NCBI RefSeq assembly: GCF_016583825.1
Contig: NZ_NRRV01000034.1
Coordinates: 1 to 54,324 of the forward strand
Direction of reading: 5' to 3'
DNA length: 54,324 nt
Source of the DNA: Thiohalocapsa halophila
GTDB lineage: Bacteria; Pseudomonadota; Gammaproteobacteria; Chromatiales; Chromatiaceae
Each line of letters starts with the position of its first letter. The first letter of the stretch is position 1. The notes under the pieces were generated by a model. It was not told the origin of the DNA. It saw nothing but the letters and a program-made list of their open reading frames with translations, and did no database searches. The position numbers were made by a program, and so were the translations under genes. This document shows positions 43,601-52,050 of the stretch, piece after piece.

Positions 43601-43743
43601 GGGCCTTGATCGTAAGCACGGTCAGTAGGGTGGACGAGCGATAGCGAAGTCCACCGAGCAGCGCGGAATATGGTGGACTGCGCTTCGCTTGTCCACCCTA
43701 CACCCTGCGCCTATCCGCGTGGTCGGACTTATGGCCAAAGCCC
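43601..43743. repeat. 143-bp MITE-like element carrying two facing GGTGGAC palindromes
   Basis: The ends GGGCCTTGATCGTAA (43601-43615) and TTATGGCCAAAGCCC (43729-43743) are inverted repeats with four mismatches and resemble the ends of the element at 23869-24000. Inside lie two GGTGGAC/GTCCACC palindromes in opposite orientation (about 43627-43655 and 43671-43700), each with TAG/CTA at its outer edge. Confidence 0.5.
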
Positions 43744-43934
43744 ACTCACCGGGCAGGTGGCGATGCGCACTTGTGCATGCTGCTGAGCCCCGTCGTGCTC
43801 TTTGTGGCTCCAATAGCGGATCTAGGTTGGTTAGCTTGGGCTGACGGGTCTGGATTATGAGCCAGACCATGTGCTGCTGGTGAGGTCTGCGCAGCCGGGG
43901 CTTGATCGGAACGCCGTTCATGCGCGGGCGGGCG

Positions 43935-43995
43935 CTGCGTAGTCAGAGCTTCCAGCCCCGATGGTGTCACAGGCTGAGATGGCCTGACTACACAG
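43935..43995. repeat. Three-way-junction palindrome, copy 3 (inverted)
   Basis: This is the reverse complement of the copy-1 type. The outer stem is CTGCGTAGTCAG with CTGACTACACAG. The inner hairpin GGGCT/AGCTC keeps pairing through a G-T change. No gene lies between 43599 and 44086. Confidence 0.7.
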
Positions 43996-44086
43996 TCAGC
44001 GGGCGGGGTGGTCGGCGTTGTGAGTAAGGCCGGCTCTGCCGACATGGGTACCGCCGGCGCTGCTGCGGCTCACCGCCCCGGACATG

Positions 44087-44112
44087 ACAAGCCCCCGCGG
44101 GCGGGGGCTTGT
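44087..44112 (-). terminator. Hairpin after the PEP-CTERM gene
   Basis: A perfect 12-bp inverted repeat ACAAGCCCCCGC / GCGGGGGCTTGT with a two-base spacer starts 35 bp after the PEP-CTERM stop. The stem is very GC-rich but is not followed by a T-run on the minus strand, so it is a probable rather than certain terminator. Confidence 0.6.
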
Positions 44113-44146
44113 GGGCATTGCCTGAGCTAGTTGCGGCTTGCGGGTT

Positions 44147-46954
44147 TTAGGCTGCTCGGCGCTTGGCGCGGAGCTGTAGACCGCCCCATAGGAGTGCACC
44201 GATGCCGATCAATGCCAGCGGCGCTGGTGCTGGGACATCATTGCGGACCCAGGCGATTTGGCCGTTGTTCCCGAAGTCATAGTCGAGGTCATAGAACGTC
44301 GTCAGCGCGTCTGGTGCAGTGAAGTCATCCACGCCCAGTGGTGAGCCCGACAGGGTTCCGTACTGCGCAAAGACATAAGCGGCAACGTCTCGATTCAGGC
44401 GGCCGGCAAGACTGAACTCCACGAAGGCGTCGCTGATGTCGAGATCGCTGCCAACGCCAACGATCAGCTTGTCGATCATGGTGCCGGCGATGTCGATTTG
44501 GAGCGTACCGTCGAGATTAAGGTCCCCGCTGATCTCAAGCTCGCCGACCGTGCCGAAATCGTCCGGTGTCAGCTCCGAGCCAGAGGCTGCGACAACGTTA
44601 CCGTCGACCAGGCCGTTGCCCTTGAGCTGCTGGCCGGAGTCCAGGTCCAGGGTGCCGGTTGTGGGCGAGGTAATCCCGGTTACGTCCAGCTCGGCGTCGC
44701 TGAGGACCTCGTACACCATGCTGCCGTCCAAATTGCTGGCGTCGCCAGCGAGGGCCAGCACGCCCTGCTCGGAGGTGATGGTGCCGTCGGTCATGGTTGC
44801 GTCGGACACCGTCCAGGTGCCGTCGCCGCTTTTGACGAGCTGGTTGCCGACTTCGTCGAAGGTGAGCGCTGCAACCGTGCCGTCGCCGCTGCCGCCGAGG
44901 TCGAGGATGCGGTTGCCAGTGGCCAGCGACGAGGTAATGCCGCCGTCGAGATCCAGCATGCCGCTGGTCGAGGAGATGGTGTAGTTGTCGTCCGTGGTTG
45001 ATCCCGAGTCGTCCTCGAGCGTCACGGCGCCGCTGATGGTGTTGCTGTTGGACACATTCTCAAGGTGCACGCCCATGTTGCTGCGGGCGATCAGGTCGAA
45101 GGCTTCGCCGACGGTGATGCCTCCCTCAAGCTGCACGCGACCGCTGCCGCTGACGGTGGTGTCGCCGTCTGTGGTGCCCAGTGCATCGTCGTTCTGGATG
45201 TTCAGCGCACCGGCTTGAACCTCTGTGGAGCCGGTGTAGGTGTTGGCCCCGCTGAAGGTTTGGGTGTTGCTGCCGTCCTTGACGATGTTGACCGAGGCTC
45301 CGGTGCCGGTATCTTGAATTGTGCCGGCGAAACTGCCCGCGGTCGGCGTGCTGTTACCCAGGGTGAGGGTGACGGCGGCGGGGCCTGTGTTGTCGACGAC
45401 ACCGGTGCTCGCGCCGTCGAGGGCGCTGATGGACGCGTCGTTGCCGTTGAGGTCGAGGCTGCCGTCGACAATGAATTTACCGCCCTGATCGGCGCGGTCG
45501 AACTGGCTGCCGGCCTGCTGCTGCAGCGTACCGCCGCTGGTGACGGTGACATCACCCGACGTGGTCAGGGTGTCGGCGATGTTCAGCTGGCCCGCGTTCA
45601 CGGTCACCGTGTCCGTGTTGGTGGTGCCAGCAAGCGTCCAGGTACCGCCGTCTTCTTTCTCCAGGGCATTGCTGCCGCCGCCGGCGAGATTGATGTTGCC
45701 CGTGACCGTGCCCGTGCTGGCGCCGCCGAGGTTGAGGATTGAGGCTTCAGTGCCGGTGAAGGCTAGGTCGCTGGAGACGTCTAGGTCGCCGCCGGAAGAA
45801 TCGATGGTGAAGATGGCCGGGTCGTTGCTATCTGCCGTCTCTTGGAGTGTGAGCGGTCCGCTGACTGTGTTGTTGCCGGCGATGTTGTCGATATGTGCGG
45901 TGTCGGAGCCGCGGCCCTCCAGCGTGACGGCATAATTGATGTCCGTGTTGTCCAGCTCCACCGTGCCGGAGCCGTCACCGGTGATGGTGACAGCGCCGGC
46001 GCCGAGGCTGGCGCCAGCGGCGAGGCGGAGTTGGCCGTCTTCGATTGTCGTGCCGCCGGTGTAACTGAAGCCGGTGCCGGAGAAGATTTGGCGGGTGTCT
46101 TCGGTTTTGCGTACCGACAGGGCGCCACCGCCAGTGCCGTCTTGCAGGGAGCCAGAGAAGCTATTGTTGGTGCCACCTTGAATTGTCAGCTCGGCGGCAG
46201 TAGCGCTGGCGTTTTCCACCGTGCCGTCGCCGGCTAAGCCGGCGATGGTATTGTCGTTACCGTCCAACTCGACGGTACTGCCCGCGGTCACGATAATGTC
46301 GCTGTTGGGAGAGAGAGCGCCGGGCGCGCCAGCGCGGAGTATCACACCCCTGTCGCCGCCGGCGTTGGGGGTAGTCTGAAGCGTCGTGGCCCCGGAATAA
46401 TCGTTGTTGGGGTTGAGTAGGACGATCTCCCCAGAGTCTCCGGCAGTGGAAACAAGCGTCATCCCACCACTTCCAGTGATGCTGGAATTGAAATCGATGC
46501 CGCGACCCGGGTCGGCAGCGTTTATGGTACTGGTTTGCTCCAAGGTGACCAAGCCGCTGAGAGTTGATCGTAGCCCTGATTGTCCACCAACTACTGTGGC
46601 ACCATCGCTCAACACCAAACCGTCAGAGCCGCCAACACTGTTGACCGTAACGATGCCGGAACCCTTGAAGACGAACAGCCCACCATTCACAGTGAGCTGA
46701 TCACCCGCGAAGGTAAAATCGCCCGTGCCAGGGGGGGTATTTATCCTGAAGGACAGAGTCTCGTAGGACTGCCCGGGTACCGGAGCGGTGTCGTCTTCCC
46801 AATTTCCACTTTCATTGAAAGAGTACACCCCGTTCGGCGGATCACTGCCATCCATAGCGATTGCTAAAGCGTTGCTGCTGCCCAGCGCTACCATCAAGCC
46901 GATGAGTGAGCTGGCCGTCCGCGCCGCCGGCCGAAACGATTTCCGCGTTTGCAT
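44147..46954 (-). CDS. Large secreted PEP-CTERM protein with autotransporter-like beta-helix repeats
   Basis: The product is 935 residues. Residues 1-32 are a signal peptide (AASSLIGLMVALGSSNALA). The body is a Gly/Thr/Asp-rich beta-solenoid of repeated strands such as GANTYTGSTEVQAGALNI and GTWTLAGTTNTDTVTVNAGQLNI, like the passenger-associated repeats of autotransporters (PATR). The end VPAPAPLALIGIGALLWGG ... LRAKRR is the tripartite PEP-CTERM signal: a Pro-x-Pro motif, a membrane helix and a basic tail. It is recognised by exosortase for export and anchoring in extracellular polymer. No exosortase gene is in the window. GGGAG eight bases upstream favours ATG 46954 over GTG 46957. Confidence 0.88.
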   Translation of the reverse strand: MQTRKSFRPAARTASSLIGLMVALGSSNALAIAMDGSDPPNGVYSFNESGNWEDDTAPVPGQSYETLSFRINTPPGTGDFTFAGDQLTVNGGLFVFKGSGIVTVNSVGGSDGLVLSDGATVVGGQSGLRSTLSGLVTLEQTSTINAADPGRGIDFNSSITGSGGMTLVSTAGDSGEIVLLNPNNDYSGATTLQTTPNAGGDRGVILRAGAPGALSPNSDIIVTAGSTVELDGNDNTIAGLAGDGTVENASATAAELTIQGGTNNSFSGSLQDGTGGGALSVRKTEDTRQIFSGTGFSYTGGTTIEDGQLRLAAGASLGAGAVTITGDGSGTVELDNTDINYAVTLEGRGSDTAHIDNIAGNNTVSGPLTLQETADSNDPAIFTIDSSGGDLDVSSDLAFTGTEASILNLGGASTGTVTGNINLAGGGSNALEKEDGGTWTLAGTTNTDTVTVNAGQLNIADTLTTSGDVTVTSGGTLQQQAGSQFDRADQGGKFIVDGSLDLNGNDASISALDGASTGVVDNTGPAAVTLTLGNSTPTAGSFAGTIQDTGTGASVNIVKDGSNTQTFSGANTYTGSTEVQAGALNIQNDDALGTTDGDTTVSGSGRVQLEGGITVGEAFDLIARSNMGVHLENVSNSNTISGAVTLEDDSGSTTDDNYTISSTSGMLDLDGGITSSLATGNRILDLGGSGDGTVAALTFDEVGNQLVKSGDGTWTVSDATMTDGTITSEQGVLALAGDASNLDGSMVYEVLSDAELDVTGITSPTTGTLDLDSGQQLKGNGLVDGNVVAASGSELTPDDFGTVGELEISGDLNLDGTLQIDIAGTMIDKLIVGVGSDLDISDAFVEFSLAGRLNRDVAAYVFAQYGTLSGSPLGVDDFTAPDALTTFYDLDYDFGNNGQIAWVRNDVPAPAPLALIGIGALLWGGLQLRAKRRAA

Positions 46955-47172
46955 CACATTACTCCCAAGATTTGCCGGGCGCCGAGGTAGGGTCGGCGAA
47001 CGAGTTGTTATGACTCTGCTTTGCTGCTCTGCGTTTCAAAGTAGGTTCGAGCCGGGCCTGGCGCTGCTGCCGGAGGACCTTGCCGGATTGCCCGGAGGTC
47101 GCGAGCAGGTTACGAGGGAGCCCCTCGCTCTATCCTGGAGTGCCCAACACTCAATCATTACTGCCCCACAAA

Positions 47173-47187
47173 GCAAAACTAATGCCA
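47173..47187 (-). promoter_or_regulatory. Candidate sigma-54 (-24/-12) promoter of the PEP-CTERM gene
   Basis: The minus strand reads TGGCATTAGTTTTGC. GG and GC are ten bases apart as required, and five of six -24 bases plus TTGC at -12 match the consensus TGGCAC-N5-TTGC. It lies about 220 bp before the start codon. RpoN control of PEP-CTERM genes with PrsK/PrsR regulators is known from other bacteria. Confidence 0.55.
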
Positions 47188-47260
47188 CAAATTGCTTGAG
47201 CCTTTGAAACAGTATCTTACGACCATGCCGGCTTCCGGGCATCCAGCGAAGATCGAACTC

Positions 47261-47277
47261 TGTAAAAAAAACTGACA
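47261..47277 (-). promoter_or_regulatory. Candidate activator site TGTCAGTTTTTTTTACA
   Basis: This 17-bp motif (plus strand TGTAAAAAAAACTGACA) is 73 bp upstream of the -24/-12 element, a normal enhancer distance for RpoN activators. The same TGTC-R-G-N5-TTTACA pattern occurs twice near 50.4 and 50.8 kb. From memory it resembles motifs upstream of PEP-CTERM genes elsewhere. The rest of 46955-47597 shows no gene. Confidence 0.5.
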
Positions 47278-47597
47278 GTCTCCTGTCGCTCGGTGAGCCG
47301 AGTCGTCGGCGGTATCAGAGCCTGGCTCGTAAAGAACCGGGTCAGATCGACACGCAAGCCCCATAAACCGCTCTTTTTCATCATTTACGGCATCAAAGGG
47401 CAACTCCGGGCGCCTCGTGCCAGGACTTTACACGAACGTGGAAGGCCAACGCGAGCCCTTGCTTGGAAGAGGGCGCTCGGCATCGCGCGAGCGGCATCCC
47501 AAATCTGGGGACGGTAACCCTAACCCGGCGAAGCCGGAACCAAACAGGGCGGATCGACTATCGTTCGGGGTAAGCACCTCAGCAACGGAGTCGAGCG

Positions 47598-49115
47598 ATG
47601 AACCCCTTCGTCGAGCAACACCGGGACGAGATCGGCTGCGTGCTCTCGTGCTTCGACCGGGTCGTGATCACAGGCACCCTGCCGGACATCTGCCACGCCC
47701 GGGCGATGGCGGGCTACCTCGGTGGGCGCGGCATCCGCCTGTTCGACTATGCGCACTGGGCCGAGCCGCTGCGCGATGAGATCCGCGCGAACGCCGATCG
47801 TCTGGCTGCCGAGGCTGGGCTTGAGATCGAATTCATCCGCAAGCTCAAGGCGTTTCGCAAGGAGGATCGGGTCCAGCAGATCCTCGCCGAGCGCGGCGAC
47901 CACCCCGGGCTGGTGCACATCTTCTCCGCCATGGAGGCCTGCTCCTCCTATCGTCCCTGGCATGACAAGGCGAGTGGCAAGACCTTCTTCAAGCCGATCA
48001 GCGGCAAGTGCCTGCACTACTACTTCTACTTCATCGACGCGCAGTTCGGCCTGTGCTACGTGCGGGTGCCGACTTGGGCGCCGTTTCGCCTGCAGGTCTA
48101 CTTCAACGGCCACGGTTGGCTGGCGCGGCAACTGACGCAGGCCGGCATCGCGTTCGACACCGCCGACAACGCCTTCCTGCACCTTGCCGATCCCGCCGAG
48201 GCCCAGCGCTTGGCGGACAGCCTCGATGCCACCGCGCTGCATCGCCACCTCGATGCCTGGGCACGGCGCTACTGCCCCGTCGTGCGCCACTTCCGCAACG
48301 GCGTGCACTGGAGCTTCATGCAGGTCGAGTACGCCACTGATGTGGTGTTCCGTCGCCAGGCGACCTTCCAACCGTTGTACGAGGCGATCGTGCGCACCGC
48401 CGTGCATGTGGTCAAGGCCGAGCAGGTCGCCACCTTCCTCGGCCACAAACTCAATGCCAACTTCCAAGGCGAGGTCGGCAACGACTTCTCCACCCGCATC
48501 CAGGGCACCCGCATCCGCCACCACATGGGCCCTGCCAGCCTCAAGCTCTACGATAAAGCCGGCATCATCGCGCGTGTGGAGTGCACCGCCAACGATGTCT
48601 CCTTCTTCAAGCACCACCGCCACGTGGAACAGCGCAACGGCGAGCGTGTCTTCAAGCTCGCTCCACTGCGTAAATCGATCTACAGCCTCGGCGATCTGCG
48701 CCAGCTCATGCACGCCGCCAACGAGCGCTACCTCGCCTTCATGGCCTGTCTCGACAACCCCGACGCGGCGCAGAAGGCGCTGGCGAAAATGGCCGCACCG
48801 GTCAAGATCAAGGGCCGCTCCTACCGCGGTTTCGACCTGTTCCTTGACCCCGACTACCGCCTGTTCCTCACCCTCGCCCGCGGCGAGTGGTCCATCTCCG
48901 GCTTCCGCGCCGGCGACCTGCGCGCCCACATCGCAGGGCTCACGCCCGCCCGCGCTTCCTACCTGATCAAGCGCCTGCGCACCCACGGCCTGATCAAGAA
49001 GGTCGCCCACACCTACAAGTACTTCTTCACCAAGCTCGGCCGCCGCGTCGTCATCACCGCACTGGTGATGCGCGAGTACTTCGTGCAGCCCAGCCTGGTT
49101 AGGGCGGCGCTTTGA
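47598..49115 (+). CDS. Uncharacterised 505-residue protein with C-terminal winged helix; possibly from a mobile element
   Basis: I recognise a family often labelled hypothetical or MarR-like but cannot name a function. It opens MNPFVEQHRDEIGCVLSCFDRVVITGTLP. The middle has KCLHYYFYFIDAQFGLCYVRVPTWAPFRLQVYFNG and IRHHMGPASLKLYDKAGIIARVECTANDVSFF, with conserved charged and aromatic residues. The end (ASYLIKRLRTHGLIKKVAHTYKYFFTKLGRRV) is a winged helix. Proteins of this type occur in many near-identical copies per genome, suggesting mobility; I found no terminal repeats. The long antisense frame is an artefact of GC-rich codons. GGGGACGGTAACCC, 80 bp upstream, also heads the 104-bp repeats at 50.8-52.9 kb. 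Confidence 0.65.
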   Translation: MNPFVEQHRDEIGCVLSCFDRVVITGTLPDICHARAMAGYLGGRGIRLFDYAHWAEPLRDEIRANADRLAAEAGLEIEFIRKLKAFRKEDRVQQILAERGDHPGLVHIFSAMEACSSYRPWHDKASGKTFFKPISGKCLHYYFYFIDAQFGLCYVRVPTWAPFRLQVYFNGHGWLARQLTQAGIAFDTADNAFLHLADPAEAQRLADSLDATALHRHLDAWARRYCPVVRHFRNGVHWSFMQVEYATDVVFRRQATFQPLYEAIVRTAVHVVKAEQVATFLGHKLNANFQGEVGNDFSTRIQGTRIRHHMGPASLKLYDKAGIIARVECTANDVSFFKHHRHVEQRNGERVFKLAPLRKSIYSLGDLRQLMHAANERYLAFMACLDNPDAAQKALAKMAAPVKIKGRSYRGFDLFLDPDYRLFLTLARGEWSISGFRAGDLRAHIAGLTPARASYLIKRLRTHGLIKKVAHTYKYFFTKLGRRVVITALVMREYFVQPSLVRAAL

Positions 49116-50354
49116 ACTCTTCACCGGTTTGTCGAGGATTTTGGAGGTAAGGGACTAATCGGCTCAGGGGACCGCTCGCGCCGCGCTACTCAACCCTGGC
49201 AGCGGGACCCGCCCGACCCCAGCACCGCACGCTTGGGGCAACCCGGGCCAGACCACGTTCTCGCCGCCCAGGAGCGCACCGCCTGCCGAACAGCGAAGCG
49301 CTTCGTCCGTAACCTGTCGGCGGATTGGGCGACCATCGTGACTGCGATCCGCCTGGGTCCGCCAACGGTTCGCCGGGCGGAGCCGCTGTAAGCTGAATTT
49401 TACACCTGGCGTGAGCACGCGGTGCGGGCGCCGCCATCCCGGGTATCGGGAAAAGCCCCTGGTCGCCGTGCGCCGGGCGCAGCTGCCACCAGCGGCGCCC
49501 GGGGCTGGGCGGCGCCTGAGCGGTAGGAGCATTGCCGCTGGGCCGTGCAGCTGGGGACCGCGGTGCTCGGGTATCGGGTGGCGGCGGCGGCGCAGCGGGA
49601 GCGGTCGGCGCAAGCGGCCGAGTGCCGTCGGGGCTGGCACCCTTGGTGTGATTCGGGCTTCGGCGGCCCTCGGCTGGCTTTTGCGGCGCCCTGCCCGTCG
49701 AGCAGGCGGCTGCGGCCGGTGCCGGCGCTGGTGGCGGCGATGATGCACAGGGTCTGGCGGTGCATGGCGGTGCGGAGGTGGGGCGCGGTGGACTTTGGGG
49801 GCCCGCGGCGCTGGTCGATGTCCTGTGGCCGCGGCGGCTGCGGCCTGCGCGCGTCCGTGGCGCGGGCCATGTGTTCGGTTCGGGCAGCCCTCCTCCGGGG
49901 CGCGCTCCGGGGCGCGGATGGCGTTCACGCTTGAGCCTAGAAGCGGCGTCTGACCGCTTTGTTGCTGCTACAAGTGTCTGCGCGAATTGAGTATTCCTGC
50001 CGGGTGACGGCTCAGCTTGCGGCTGCGGGCCGCTACGGGCGCCCTGGCAGGCCCGTGCGGCGCCCTGCTGCGTGACAACGCGTTGGAATCGGTTGGCTAT
50101 TGTGCCTGGTTGTGGCTTGCTGGCCGGTTTGGGATCAGGCCTGCGGGATGCATCCTGGGGGCCGTTCAGCTGCCGTTGTTAGGTTGAAGGCAAGCGTGTG
50201 GGGTTGTTGGGGGCTTTGGTGGGCTGGTGGTTTGGGGGGAGCATGGCGGCGACAGCCGGCCGCGGGGTTGGGGCTGGCGTTTGTCGCGGCAGGGATGCCG
50301 CTGCTCCCAATGGCCGGCGGGGCGCTGGCGGTGCCGGTAGGGCTTTGGCTGGGG
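49116..50354. other. Gene-poor region with decayed sequence
   Basis: About 1.2 kb of very GC-rich DNA. The only homology seen is the degenerate coiled-coil gene copy at 49685-49822. A lone half REP (GTCGCGGCAGGGATGCCGCT) is near 50284. Open frames on both strands are Arg/Pro/Ala-rich and unconvincing. Confidence 0.5.
49685..49822 (-). pseudogene. Degenerate copy of the coiled-coil membrane protein gene (3' part)
   Basis: The minus-strand frame reads DIDQRRGPPKSTAPHLRTAM and HRQTLCIIAATSAGTGRSRLLD. It matches DIDQVRVDLKSTEANLRTAI and HRQTIWIIGAIGAVTGLIRLLD of the intact gene at 52992-53504. DNA similarity (for example TCTGGCGGTGYATGGCGGTG) is plain. The membrane segment is destroyed by charged substitutions and the coiled-coil part is not recognisable. 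Confidence 0.72.
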
Positions 50355-50371
50355 TGTCAGGATTTTTTACA
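50355..50371 (+). promoter_or_regulatory. Orphan TGTC-R-G-N5-TTTACA motif, site 2
   Basis: TGTCAGGATTTTTTACA has the same length and ends as the site upstream of the PEP-CTERM gene. A weak -24/-12-like TGGCGCCTGTCCTGC follows at 50412-50426. No PEP-CTERM gene lies downstream. Confidence 0.4.
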
Positions 50372-50556
50372 GGGTTGGGCTCAGGTGATCCCGGACGGTG
50401 GAGCGCTGGACTGGCGCCTGTCCTGCTGTAACGGTCGTTGACTGCTCCGTCCCGGCTACAAGTCTGGTCGGCATCAGGATCAAGGCCGGCCGGGATCGCC
50501 TCTGTTGGTGCTGAAGTCGCGGCAGGGATGGTGCTACCACGGTGGGCCCCGGCGCT

Positions 50557-50624
50557 GTGGGAGCGGCATCCTTGCCGCGACGTGGGCCTTGACGCTGGCC
50601 GTCGCGGCCGGAGGCCGCTCCCAC
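50557..50624. repeat. REP unit of the right-flank subfamily
   Basis: The head GTGGGAGCGGCATCC (50557) is followed by TTGCCGCGACG, the linker GGGCCTTGACGCTGG and the tail GTCGCGGCCGGAGGCCGC-TCCCAC. The linker is that of the array at 53615-54077, not that of arrays A-C. Confidence 0.88.
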
Positions 50625-50758
50625 GGTGGGCGCCGAACTTTAACTCTTCAAAGCAGATACGTCGTGCAGCGGCTGAGCTGCGCAGCGGGACCTGTTGGAT
50701 TTGATCACCGGCTTGTATGTGCTTGCGCTGGTGGCGATGCGTGGGCGGCGGCGGGGGG

Positions 50759-50775
50759 TGTCGGGATTTTTTACA
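50759..50775 (+). promoter_or_regulatory. Orphan TGTC-R-G-N5-TTTACA motif, site 3
   Basis: TGTCGGGATTTTTTACA matches site 2 in 16 of 17 bases and is also followed by G-x-GTTGGGCTC. Sixteen bases after it the first 104-bp repeat begins, so whatever promoter it served has probably been cut off. Confidence 0.4.
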
Positions 50776-50790
50776 GTGTTGGGCTCGCTG

Positions 50791-50894
50791 AATTATGGGG
50801 ACGGTTACCTTAATTGGTCGGTATGGATGCCTCTTGTAGAGCTGGCCGCTCCGTGGAAGACGGGGTGGACTGCGCTTCGCTTGTCCACCCTACG
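50791..50894. repeat. 104-bp dispersed repeat, copy R1
   Basis: It starts AATTATGGGGACGGTTACC-TTAATT and ends with the palindrome GGTGGACTGCGC-TTCGC-TTGTCCACCCTACG. R1, R2 (51847-51950) and R3 (52781-52884) have exactly the same length with only substitutions between them. Confidence 0.88.
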
Positions 50895-51010
50895 CTCGCT
50901 TGTCCGGCCTGCGCTTTGCTTGTCCGTCCTCGCTTCGCTTGTCCGGCCTCGCTCGCTTGTCCTCGCTGCGTTTTGCTTGTTCACCGTGCGCTTCGCTTGT
51001 CCGCTGTACG
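50875..51010. repeat. Tandem array of 19-20-bp units extending repeat R1 (7 units)
   Basis: Units of the form CTTCGCTTGTCCACCCTACG repeat seven times with lengths 20, 19, 19, 19, 19, 20 and 20. The unit is the 3' arm of the GGTGGAC palindrome, so the array grew from the repeat's own end. Confidence 0.85.
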
Positions 51011-51083
51011 GGCTGCGGGCCTGCGTTGTATGGGCTTCGGCGTTGTGCTCGGGCTGCGGTGTACGCTTTTGGGGTCATTGCGG

Positions 51084-51593
51084 GTGACCCTGCCGCTGTC
51101 TGACGCTGTGAGCGAAAGTGGCATTGAGACCAGGCAGATTTTCCACCGCGGCGCCGTCGACGGCGTCACCGGCTCCTGCCAGCAGCTGACGCTGGATGAC
51201 GGGCGCGCTGTGCTCGTCGACTGCGGGCTGTTTCTGGGTGCCGAAGCCGGGCCGGACGGCGCCTGGGCGGAGCAGTTGGAGATGGGCTTTGCCGTGGCGC
51301 CCATCGCGGCGCTGGTGGTGACCCATGTGCACATTGACCATGTCGGTCGGCTGCCGTATCTGCCGGCGGCCGGGTTCCGCGGGCCGATCCTGTGCAGCGC
51401 GGCCTCGGCGGCGCTGCTGGCGCTGGCACTGGAAAGCATTGGCGCCGGCGGATGCGCTTTGCTTGTCCGCCCTACAAGTGTTGACGTTGTTCGTGAACCC
51501 TTCAGAAAGACGACTGCGTCCGCGATGATAGGCATCGGGCACCGAGCGCCCAGGGACGCTCGTTGCGCAGGCACCGCGAAAACGGCGGCCTGA
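51084..51593 (+). pseudogene. MBL-fold (beta-CASP RNase-like) gene, truncated; copy 1
   Basis: From GTG 51084 the frame gives HRGAVDGVTGSCQQLTLDDGRAVLVDCGLFLGAEAG and ALVVTHVHIDHVGRLPYLPAAGFRGPILCS, the start of an RNA-type metallo-beta-lactamase with a complete H-x-H-x-D-H zinc motif. After ALALESIGAGG (about 51453) the sequence changes into a GCTTTGCTTGTCCGCCCTAC unit of the tandem repeat and then into unrelated codons to 51593. The beta-CASP and C-terminal parts (more than 300 residues) are gone, so it is not a working nuclease. Confidence 0.8.
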
Positions 51594-51711
51594 TGCTGGT
51601 CCCGGTCCTCGCACAGGTTAGCGTGTATGCCGGGCCGCAATCCTGACACGGCCTGTTTTCCGTGAGACGCCGCTCTGTTCTGACCGCATAGTCATACTTC
51701 AGGGTGCCCAC

Positions 51712-51846
51712 ATGCGCCACGTGTAGCTGGCGGAAGCCAAGGCAAAGCTCTCCGGATTGCTCGCCGCCGTCGAAGCGGGCGAGACGGTCGCCAGCATGCG
51801 CCGAGGCCGAGTCGTTGCCAGATTGGTGCCGGAGGCGCAGATCGTC
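51712..51846 (+). pseudogene. Phd/YefM-type antitoxin fragment with an early stop
   Basis: ATG 51712 reads MRHV, a TAG stop, then LAEAKAKLSGLLAAVEAGETVASMRRGRVVARLVPEA. This is a Phd antitoxin N-terminus in which a CAG glutamine codon became TAG. Homology ends where repeat R2 begins at 51847. Its toxin partner resumes at 52051 beyond the repeat. Confidence 0.8.
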
Positions 51847-51950
51847 AATTATGGGGACGGTAACCTTAATTGGTCGGTATGGATGCCGCTTGCAGCGCCG
51901 GCCACTCCTTGGAAGACGGGGTGGACTGCGCTTCGCTTGTCCACCCTACG
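51847..51950. repeat. 104-bp dispersed repeat, copy R2 (splits a Phd/VapC operon)
   Basis: AATTATGGGGACGGTAACC is followed by TTAATTGGTCGG and so on to CCACCCTACG, same length as R1 and R3. The antitoxin remnant ends exactly at its left border. Confidence 0.88.
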
Positions 51951-52050
51951 CTGCGTTTGTCCACGCTACGCTTCGTTTGTCCGCCCTGCGCTTCGTTTGT
52001 CCGCGCTACGCTTGGTTTGTCCGCCCTAGGCTTCGTTTGTCCATCCTCCG
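51931..52050. repeat. Tandem array of six exact-length 20-bp units extending repeat R2
   Basis: Six units of CTTCGTTTGTCCGCSCTACG type follow one another without length change and differ only by substitutions. The first unit is the end of R2 itself. The VapC fragment begins at the array's right border. Confidence 0.9.

Noticed and set aside
47520..49124. 534-codon open frame on the minus strand opposite the 505-residue protein
   Set aside because: It mirrors third-position GC bias of the plus-strand gene. The plus-strand product has conserved motifs and a winged helix; the antisense product is an E/V/A/D/G-rich shadow.
50100..50441. 113-codon plus-strand frame
   Set aside because: Its second half is a translated half REP and the orphan TGTCAGG motif; there is no homology and no ribosome-binding site.
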